Assembly (NCBI RefSeq): GCF_027352905.1
Contig: NZ_DAIEIF010000039.1
Span: 1-47,304 of the forward strand
Reading direction: 5' to 3'
Source: Acidocella sp.
Lineage (GTDB): Bacteria; Pseudomonadota; Alphaproteobacteria; Acetobacterales; Acetobacteraceae
DNA: 47,304 bases
The notes below the pieces were generated by a model. It saw nothing but the letters and a program-made list of their open reading frames with translations. It did not search any database and had not been told where the DNA came from. Below, piece after piece: positions 41,335 to 47,304 of this stretch. Both the position numbers and the translations under genes were made by a program. The stretch's first letter is position 1; every line of letters begins with the position of its first letter.

Positions 41335-43620
41335 ATGGACCTCCCCGCCGGTTTCACCGCCGCCCATTCCCCCGCGCTGGAGCGGCTGGCGCCGATCTCG
41401 GCCCAGATCTGGGACGCCAAATATCGGCTGAAGGACGAGAATGGGCTCCCCCTCGACCTCACCCTGGAGGATAGTTGGCGCCGCGTCGCCCGCGCCCTGG
41501 CGGAGGTGGAGGCCGAGCCCTCCCGCTGGGAGCCGCGCTTCTACGAGGCGCTGGAGGCGTTCCGCTTCATCCCCGCCGGGCGGATTCTCTCCGGGGCGGG
41601 CACCGCCCGCCGGGTCACGTTGTTCAACTGCTTCGTGATGGGCGAGATCGAGGATGATCTCGGCCAAATCTTCGCCCATCTGCGCGAGGCAGCGCTCACC
41701 ATGCAGCAGGGCGGCGGCATCGGCTATGATTTCTCCTCCCTGCGGCCGAAGGGGGCGCTGGTGCGCGGCGTCGGCGCGGACGCCTCCGGCCCGCTCTCCT
41801 TCATGGATGTGTGGGATTCCATGTGCCGCACCATCATGTCGGCGGGGGCGCGGCGCGGGGCGATGATGGCGACGATGCGCTGCGACCATCCCGATATCGA
41901 GGCCTTCATCGCCGCCAAGCGCGAGAAGGGGCGGCTGCGCAACTTCAATCTCTCCGTGCTGGTCACCGACCCCTTCATGCGCGCGGTGGAGGCGGACCAG
42001 CCCTGGGATCTCGTTTTCGGCGGCAAAACCTACCGCACCCTGCCCGCCCGCGATTTATGGGACAGAATCACCCGCGCCACCTATGAATATGCCGAGCCGG
42101 GGGTGATCTTCATCGACCGGATCAACAAGCGCAACAACCTCTATTATTGCGAGACCATCCACGCCACCAACCCGTGCGGCGAGCAGCCCCTGCCGCCTTA
42201 CGGGGCCTGCCTGCTCGGCTCCATCAACCTCGCCCGGCTGGTGCGCCAGCCCTTCGAGCCCGGCGCGCATATCGACCCGGAGGAGCTGGCCGCCCTGGCC
42301 GCCACCGCCATCCGCATGATGGACGATACCATCGACGCCTCCGGCTTTCCGCTCGAGCGCCAGCGCCAGGAGGCGATGGCCAAGCGCCGCGTCGGCCTCG
42401 GCATGACCGGGCTGGCGGATGCGCTGATCATGTGCGGGCTGCGCTATGGCAGCGAGAGGGCCGCCGCCCAGGCCGGGGAATGGGCGCGGCAGATCGAGCG
42501 CGCCGCCTATCTCGCCTCCACGGAACTCGCCGCCGAGAAGGGCGCCTTCCCGCTTTTCGACCGCGACAAATATCTGGCCGGGGAGACGGTGGCCGGGCTG
42601 GATGAGGATGTGCGCGCCGCCATCGCCCGCCATGGCATCCGCAACGCCCTGCTCACCTCCATCGCCCCCACCGGCACCATCTCCTTGCTCGCGGATAATA
42701 TTTCCAGCGGGGTGGAGCCGGTCTTCGCCCTCGCCTATACCCGCAAGGTGCTCCAGCGCGACGGCACCCGCCGCGAGGAGGAGGTGACGGATTACGCCCT
42801 GCGCCTCTATCGCGCCCGCTTCGGCGCGGATGTCGCCCTGCCGGATTATTTCGTCACCGCCCAGGAGCTGACCCCGGCCGAGCATGTGCGCATGCAGGCG
42901 GCGGTGCAGCGCCATGTCGACAGCGCCATCTCCAAAACCGTCAACGTCCCCGCCGATATCAGCTTCGAGGCGTTCCAGGCCGTGTATCTCGACGCCTATC
43001 GCAGCGGCTGCAAGGGCTGCACCACCTACCGTCCCAACGAGGTCACCGGTTCGGTCCTCTCGGTCGCGCCCGCCGCCCCGCCCGCCAGGCCGGCCAGCGA
43101 GGCGCAAGGCGGGTTGCTCAGCCGGGGCGAGCGGCTGCTGGGCGCCACCTATAAGCTGCGCTGGCCGGATAGCGAGCACGCCATGTACGTCACCATCAAC
43201 GATATCGAGCAGGATGGCGTGCGCCGCCCCTTCGAGATCTTCGTCAATTCCAAAAACCTGGAGCATTACGCCTGGGTGGTGGCGCTGACGCGGATGATCT
43301 CCGCCGTGTTCCGCCGCGGCGGCGAGGTCGCCTTCGTCGCGGAGGAGCTGAAGCAGGTCTTCGACCCGCGCGGCGGCCAGTGGAGCGGCGGGCGCTACGT
43401 GCCCTCCCTGGTCGCGGCGATCGGCGATGTGATCGAGCGCCATATGATCGAGACGGGTTTTCTCACCTGGCCGGAGGACCGGCCGCCGCCTCCCGGCGTC
43501 ACCCCGCCGCCCGCCGCGCCGCTGGCCGCCAGCCTGTGCCCCAAATGCAGCCAGCCCGGGCTGGTGCGCGAGGCCGGGTGCCTGAGCTGCCTGCATTGCG
43601 GCTGGTCCAAATGCAACTGA
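41335..43620 (+). CDS. nrdJ: Adenosylcobalamin-dependent ribonucleotide reductase, class II
   Basis: Reduces ribonucleotides to deoxyribonucleotides using adenosylcobalamin, independent of oxygen. 761 residues. The radical-enzyme core shows FNCFVMGEIEDD, QQGGGIGYDFSSLRPKGA, TNPCGEQPLPPYGACLLGSIN (active-site Cys and Glu) and SIAPTGTISLLADN; SGCKGCTTYRP and a TSCPD-type domain (about residues 610-710) follow, then a Cys-rich tail CPKCSQPG...CLSCLHCGWSKC. GGAG at 41323-41326 supports ATG 41335; the open frame to 41185 adds unrelated sequence. No nrdAB or B12 riboswitch nearby. Confidence 0.95.
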   Translation: MDLPAGFTAAHSPALERLAPISAQIWDAKYRLKDENGLPLDLTLEDSWRRVARALAEVEAEPSRWEPRFYEALEAFRFIPAGRILSGAGTARRVTLFNCFVMGEIEDDLGQIFAHLREAALTMQQGGGIGYDFSSLRPKGALVRGVGADASGPLSFMDVWDSMCRTIMSAGARRGAMMATMRCDHPDIEAFIAAKREKGRLRNFNLSVLVTDPFMRAVEADQPWDLVFGGKTYRTLPARDLWDRITRATYEYAEPGVIFIDRINKRNNLYYCETIHATNPCGEQPLPPYGACLLGSINLARLVRQPFEPGAHIDPEELAALAATAIRMMDDTIDASGFPLERQRQEAMAKRRVGLGMTGLADALIMCGLRYGSERAAAQAGEWARQIERAAYLASTELAAEKGAFPLFDRDKYLAGETVAGLDEDVRAAIARHGIRNALLTSIAPTGTISLLADNISSGVEPVFALAYTRKVLQRDGTRREEEVTDYALRLYRARFGADVALPDYFVTAQELTPAEHVRMQAAVQRHVDSAISKTVNVPADISFEAFQAVYLDAYRSGCKGCTTYRPNEVTGSVLSVAPAAPPARPASEAQGGLLSRGERLLGATYKLRWPDSEHAMYVTINDIEQDGVRRPFEIFVNSKNLEHYAWVVALTRMISAVFRRGGEVAFVAEELKQVFDPRGGQWSGGRYVPSLVAAIGDVIERHMIETGFLTWPEDRPPPPGVTPPPAAPLAASLCPKCSQPGLVREAGCLSCLHCGWSKCN

Positions 43621-43651
43621 AGAACCGTTAAGCTCGATTTATTGGTTCGGG

Positions 43652-43684
43652 TCTTCTCATAAGAAGATTCGATCGATCAGAACC
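43652..43684. repeat. Stem-loop between nrdJ and its terminator
   Basis: TCTTCT-CATA-AGAAGA (43652-43667) forms a six-base-pair hairpin and is bracketed by GGTTC (43644-43648) and GAACC (43680-43684). It precedes the main terminator on the + strand and would lie at the 3' end of read-through rpsA transcripts. Function unknown; possibly mRNA 3'-end stabilisation. Confidence 0.4.
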
Positions 43685-43685
43685 A

Positions 43686-43718
43686 TAAAAAACCCGGCGG
43701 GTCGCCCCGCCGGGTTTT
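43686..43718. terminator. Bidirectional intrinsic terminator, nrdJ/rpsA
   Basis: AACCCGGCGGG (43691-43701) pairs perfectly with CCCGCCGGGTT (43706-43716) over 11 bp with a four-base TCGC loop. TTTT follows on the + strand, and an A-run (43687-43692) gives the T-tract on the minus strand, so it can stop both convergent genes. Confidence 0.9.
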
Positions 43719-43750
43719 CTCGTGCCGGGATCGCCCGCGGCGGAGGCGGA

Positions 43751-45484
43751 TTACTCCTCCACCTGCTGGTTGCGGCGGCGGATGGCCGCGCCGAGAATAT
43801 CACCCAGCGAGGCGCCCGAATCCGAGGAGCCGTAATCGGAGATCGCCTGCTTGTCCTCGTCGATCTCCTTGCCCTTGATGGTCAGGCTCAGCTTGCGGGC
43901 GGCCCGGTCCACGGCGGTGATCTTGGCGTCCACCTTGTCGCCCACGGCGAAGCGCTCGGGCCGCTGCTCGGCCTTGTCGCGCGCCAGCTCCGCCCGGCGG
44001 ATGAAGCCGGTCAGCACGTCGTCCACCTTCACCTCGATGCCGTTGCTCTGCACGGCGGTGACCACGCAGGTCACGATCTGGTTCTTGTGGATGCGGTCGA
44101 GCACGCCCGCCGCCGGATCGACCTCGAGCTGCTTGATGCCCAGCGAGATGCGCTCCTTCTCGACATCCACATCCAGCACCTTGGCCTTGACGATCTCGCC
44201 CTTGCTGTATTTGGCGATCGCTTGCTCGCCGGTCTCTTCCCAGGAGAGGTCGGACATGTGGATCATGCCGTCGATCTCCGGGCCGACGGCGATGAACAGC
44301 CCGAACTCGGTGATGTTGCGGATCTCGCCCTCGACGATGGAGCCGATCGGGTGCTCGTCCTGGAACTGCTCCCAGGGGTTGCGCTGAACCTGTTTCAGCC
44401 CCAGCGAGATGCGGCGCTTGGAGGCGTCCACGTCCAGCACCACAACCTCGACCTCCTGGGAGGTGGAGACGATCTTGCCGGGATGGGCGTTCTTCTTGGT
44501 CCAGGACATCTCGGAGACATGCACCAGCCCCTCCACCCCCGGCTCCAGCTCGACGAAGGCGCCGTAATCGGTGATGTTGGTGACGCGGCCGGTGACCTTG
44601 ATGCCGGGCGGGTATTTGACCTCCACGCCCTCCCACGGGTCGGCCTCGAGCTGCTTCATGCCCAGCGAGATGCGCTGCGTGTCGGCGTTGAAGCGGATGA
44701 CCTGCACCTTCACCGGCTGGCCGATGGTGAGAGCCTCCGCCGGGTGGTTGATGCGCCGCCAGGCGATGTCGGTGACATGGAGCAGGCCGTCCACGCCGCC
44801 GAGATCCACGAAGGCGCCGTAATCGGTGATGTTCTTCACCACGCCGTCGAGGATCTGGCCTTCCTTCAGCCCGGTGATCAGCTCGGAGCGCTGCTCGGCG
44901 CGGGTCTCCTCCAGCACCGCGCGGCGGGAGACGACGATGTTGCCGCGCTGGCGGTCCATTTTGAGAATCTGGAAGGGCTGGGGCACGCCCATCAACGGGG
45001 CGACGTCGCGCACCGGGCGGATATCCACCTGCGAGCCGGGCAGGAAGGCGGTGGCGCCGCCGAGATCCACGGTGAAGCCGCCCTTGACGCGGCCATGGAT
45101 GACGCCGGTGACGCGGGCCTGGGCCTCGAACGCCTTTTCCAGCTGGGTCCAGCTTTCCTCGCGCCGCGCCTTCTCGCGGGAGAGGACCATCGAGCCATCC
45201 TTGTCCTCGTAGCGCTCGATGAACAGATCGTAGACATCGCCGGGCTGCACCTCGGGCTTGGCGCCGACGGGGGCGAATTCGCGCAGCGGCACGCGGCCCT
45301 CTGATTTGAGGCCGACATCGACGATCACGTAATCATCGTCGATGCGCAGCACACGGCCGGAGACGACGGAGCCTTCAAATCCGGCGTCGCCGCCGAGGGA
45401 GGAATCAAGAAGGGCGGCGAAATCATCGCCGCCAGTATAGGCGGGGGCGTCGGAATGACGCAGGGCAGGGGAGGGAGAAGCCAT
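43751..45484 (-). CDS. rpsA: 30S ribosomal protein S1
   Basis: mRNA-binding protein of the small subunit. 577 residues with six S1 OB-fold repeats, starting near residues 36, 120, 205, 290, 378 and 466; repeats three to five carry the strongest pattern (ITDYGAFVDLGGVDGLLHVTDIAW, ITDYGAFVELEPGVEGLVHVSEMSW in pieces). The N-terminal extension before repeat one and the acidic tail are usual in alphaproteobacteria. A convergent terminator separates it from nrdJ. Confidence 0.97.
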   Translation of the reverse strand: MASPSPALRHSDAPAYTGGDDFAALLDSSLGGDAGFEGSVVSGRVLRIDDDYVIVDVGLKSEGRVPLREFAPVGAKPEVQPGDVYDLFIERYEDKDGSMVLSREKARREESWTQLEKAFEAQARVTGVIHGRVKGGFTVDLGGATAFLPGSQVDIRPVRDVAPLMGVPQPFQILKMDRQRGNIVVSRRAVLEETRAEQRSELITGLKEGQILDGVVKNITDYGAFVDLGGVDGLLHVTDIAWRRINHPAEALTIGQPVKVQVIRFNADTQRISLGMKQLEADPWEGVEVKYPPGIKVTGRVTNITDYGAFVELEPGVEGLVHVSEMSWTKKNAHPGKIVSTSQEVEVVVLDVDASKRRISLGLKQVQRNPWEQFQDEHPIGSIVEGEIRNITEFGLFIAVGPEIDGMIHMSDLSWEETGEQAIAKYSKGEIVKAKVLDVDVEKERISLGIKQLEVDPAAGVLDRIHKNQIVTCVVTAVQSNGIEVKVDDVLTGFIRRAELARDKAEQRPERFAVGDKVDAKITAVDRAARKLSLTIKGKEIDEDKQAISDYGSSDSGASLGDILGAAIRRRNQQVEE

Positions 45485-45619
45485 GTGGCTGGGTGTGTCC
45501 TTAAAAAACGGGCCGTCTGGCCCGGAGGGTCGGCGCGGCAGGCCGGGCGCGACGGCGCGGCGGCTGCAACGGCTAGATCAGCCCGGGCGAGGCCGGGCAT
45601 GTCCGGTTGGCGATGAGGT

Positions 45620-45647
45620 CATTTAGGCCGGGCGGCGGCAAAGTCAA
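45620..45647 (-). promoter_or_regulatory. Probable rpsA promoter
   Basis: On the minus strand, TTGACT (45647-45642; five of six consensus bases) is followed after 16 bp by TAAATG (45625-45620), giving a start near 45613 and a leader of about 130 nt, common for rpsA. The -10 match is only moderate. Confidence 0.5.
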
Positions 45648-45719
45648 GCAAAACCGCCGCTTGCTTCCGCCGCCGCGCAGGCTTCATGTTCGCGGATTAA
45701 CTGCTATAAGCCAGACGCA

Positions 45720-46574
45720 ATGATCCATTCGCGCCCCGGCCTCGCCCGCCTGCTGCCGCTCGCCCTCGGCCTCGCCCTGGGCGCCTGCTCATCCTCCCAT
45801 AAAAACACCGCCCTGGGGGACTTCGCCAACGGCACCGTGCCGCCGCCGGACCAGGCCTATGCCGTCGCCGTCAGCCAGATGCAGAAGGGCAAATACGACA
45901 TGGCGGTGAAGGATTTCGAGGCGCTCCAGGAGACCTATCCCTACTCCACCTGGTCCACCCATGCGGAAATCCTGCAAGGCTACTCCCAATATAAGCAGAT
46001 GAATTACGATGACGCGCTCAGCACGCTGAACCGCTTCATCCAGCTCCACCCCGAGAATGAGGAAGTCGCCTACGCCTATTATCTGCGGGCGCTCTGTTAT
46101 TACGAGCAGATCGAGGATGTGCAGCGCGACCAGACCTCCACCTACGAGGCGATCCAGGCCTTGCAGGATGTGGTCACCCGCTTCCCCGACACCGCCTATG
46201 CCCGCGATTGCCGCATGAAGCTGCGCCTCGCCTATAACCGCCTCGCCGGGCATGACATGGTGATCGGCCGTTATTACGAGAAGCAGCATCTCTATGCCGC
46301 CGCCATCGGCCGGTATCAGGACGTGGCCAATACCTACCAGACCACCACCCTGGCGCCGGAGGCCCTGGAGCGCATGGTGGAGGTGTATCTCGATCTCGGC
46401 CTGCCGGAGGCGGCGATCCGCACCGCCTCGGTGCTGGGGTATAATTACCCCGGCAGCCCCTGGTACAAGGCCGCCTTCAGCCGGCTGAAATCGCACGGGC
46501 TGACGGCCCAGGCCGACCAGGCCGCCGCCAATAGCGACGCGGTGGCCCCGCCGGCCCAGCCGAAGCCGCAATAA
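45720..46574 (+). CDS. bamD: Outer membrane assembly lipoprotein BamD
   Basis: Essential lipoprotein of the BAM complex. The lipobox LGAC (Cys23) ends the signal peptide; five TPR-like helical hairpins fill about residues 40-250 (AYAVAVSQMQKGKYDMAVKDFEALQ; SQYKQMNYDDALSTLNRFIQLHP; YYEKQHLYAAAIGRYQDV in pieces). It ends with a Pro/Gln tail. A TATAAG box at 45705-45710 sits 10 nt before the start but without a good -35. It lies 19 nt before recN, the usual alphaproteobacterial order. Confidence 0.95.
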   Translation: MIHSRPGLARLLPLALGLALGACSSSHKNTALGDFANGTVPPPDQAYAVAVSQMQKGKYDMAVKDFEALQETYPYSTWSTHAEILQGYSQYKQMNYDDALSTLNRFIQLHPENEEVAYAYYLRALCYYEQIEDVQRDQTSTYEAIQALQDVVTRFPDTAYARDCRMKLRLAYNRLAGHDMVIGRYYEKQHLYAAAIGRYQDVANTYQTTTLAPEALERMVEVYLDLGLPEAAIRTASVLGYNYPGSPWYKAAFSRLKSHGLTAQADQAAANSDAVAPPAQPKPQ

Positions 46575-46593
46575 TGGCCCCTCCGGCACGGCG

Positions 46594-47304
46594 ATGCTGA
46601 CCGGCCTCTCGATCCGCGACGTGGTGCTGATCGAGCGGCTCGATCTTCATTTTTCCGCCGGGCTGACGGCGCTGACCGGCGAGACCGGGGCGGGCAAATC
46701 CATTCTACTGGACAGTCTCGGCCTCGCTTTGGGGGCGCGCGCCGATACCGGGCTGATCCGCGCCGGGGCGGAGCAGGCGGTGGTGGTGGCGAGTTTCGCG
46801 GTCCCCCCCGGCCATGGCGTGCACGCCGTGCTGGCCGAGCAGGGGCTGGAGGCGGGCGGCGACGTGCTGCTGCGGCGCATCCTCGCCCGGGACGGGCGCT
46901 CCCGCGCCCTGGTCAACGACCAGCCGGTGAGCGTGGGGTTTCTCCGCCGCCTCGCCGGCCAGCTTATCGAGGTGCAGGGCCAGCATGAGCAGGTCGGGCT
47001 GGCCGATTCCGCCCGGCATCTCGCGCTGCTTGACGCCTTTGGCGTGGCGGCGGCGGCGCGCGCCGGGGTGGCCGCCGCCCACGCCGCCTGGCGGGAGACG
47101 GCGGAGCGGCTGGCGGAGGCGGAGCGCCGGATCGCCGAGGCCGCGCGCGAGGAGGAGTTTCTCCGCCACGCCGCCGCCGAGCTCGACGCGCTGAAACCCG
47201 TGCCGGGGGAGGAGGAGACGCTCGCCACCGAGCGGCTGCGCCTGCAGGCCGGGGAGCGCCGGGCCGAGGCGCTGGCCGCCGCCATGGCCGAGTTGCGCCC
47301 GCGC
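46594..47304 (+). CDS. recN: DNA repair protein RecN (5' part, runs off the window)
   Basis: SMC-like ATPase of double-strand-break repair. The visible 237 codons are open to the window end without a stop. MLTGLSIRDVVLIERLDLHF is the RecN N-terminus, Walker A GETGAGKS is at residues 29-36, LDSLGLALGARAD follows, and the Q-loop-type IEVQGQHEQVGLAD lies near residue 127. The residues after about 150 begin the long coiled coil. Full RecN is about 550 residues, so more than half is missing here. Confidence 0.93.
   Translation, partial: MLTGLSIRDVVLIERLDLHFSAGLTALTGETGAGKSILLDSLGLALGARADTGLIRAGAEQAVVVASFAVPPGHGVHAVLAEQGLEAGGDVLLRRILARDGRSRALVNDQPVSVGFLRRLAGQLIEVQGQHEQVGLADSARHLALLDAFGVAAAARAGVAAAHAAWRETAERLAEAERRIAEAAREEEFLRHAAAELDALKPVPGEEETLATERLRLQAGERRAEALAAAMAELRPR

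Noticed and set aside
45682-45710. bamD promoter with TATAAG as -10
   Set aside because: No acceptable -35 at 16-18 bp; mentioned only as a possibility in the bamD entry.
1-47304. CRISPR arrays, insertion sequences, phage or toxin-antitoxin modules
   Set aside because: No regularly spaced repeats, transposase, integrase or recognisable toxin/antitoxin proteins were found in the frames examined.

Overview
The window is a GC-rich chromosomal segment of an alphaproteobacterium. Gene order and protein character (the tsf-pyrH-frr-uppS-cdsA-dxr-rseP-bamA-skp-lpxD-fabZ-lpxA-lpxI run, LpxI instead of LpxH, a class III-like PHA synthase next to phaR, metK-trmB, and a B12-dependent ribonucleotide reductase) fit the Acetobacteraceae/Rhodospirillales best. 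That placement is inferred from protein resemblance, not from a database search.

Layout. Positions 1-12.7 kb hold a long, tightly packed + strand run: translation factors (tsf, frr), UMP kinase (pyrH), lipid-carrier and phospholipid precursors (uppS, cdsA), isoprenoid synthesis (dxr), envelope proteolysis (rseP), outer-membrane protein assembly (bamA, skp) and lipid A synthesis (lpxD, fabZ, lpxA, lpxI). From 12.7 to 17.4 kb there is a glyoxalase, a sulfotransferase-fold protein, two divergent glycosyltransferases and a lone ureG, ending at a tRNA-Leu. From 17.5 to 21.5 kb lie a secreted ankyrin-like protein and the PHA locus: phaR, then divergently a PhaE-like gene, phaC and a thiolase. From 21.5 to 28.2 kb a minus-strand cassette (ogt, quinone reductase, PAP2 phosphatase, LplT-like MFS protein) faces a CHAP lipoprotein, murJ and an acyltransferase. 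From 28.1 to 32.8 kb the minus strand carries comM/yifB, an SDR, a HAD IIA phosphatase, pyrD and a lipoprotein; codA is divergent from them.

Two stretches look less like the core. The first (34.3-36.2 kb) follows tRNA-Asn and carries a 20-bp tandem repeat plus an isolated Rieske dioxygenase alpha/beta pair. The second (39.84-41.3 kb) follows tRNA-Pro, is clearly A+T-richer, and holds two unrecognised small genes and a cluster of palindromes and short repeats before nrdJ. The window closes with dps, trmB, metK and dapB (between the two pockets), then nrdJ, a shared terminator, rpsA, bamD and the start of recN.

Most of the window is ordinary housekeeping sequence. The observation I find most worth checking is the long out-of-frame overlap between the PhaE-like gene and phaC, where both reading frames look protein-like. 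Next are the A+T-rich pocket behind tRNA-Pro, the partnerless dioxygenase and the orphan UreG. I saw no CRISPR array, insertion sequence, integrase or complete mobile element, and nothing I can claim as a new defence or biosynthetic system.
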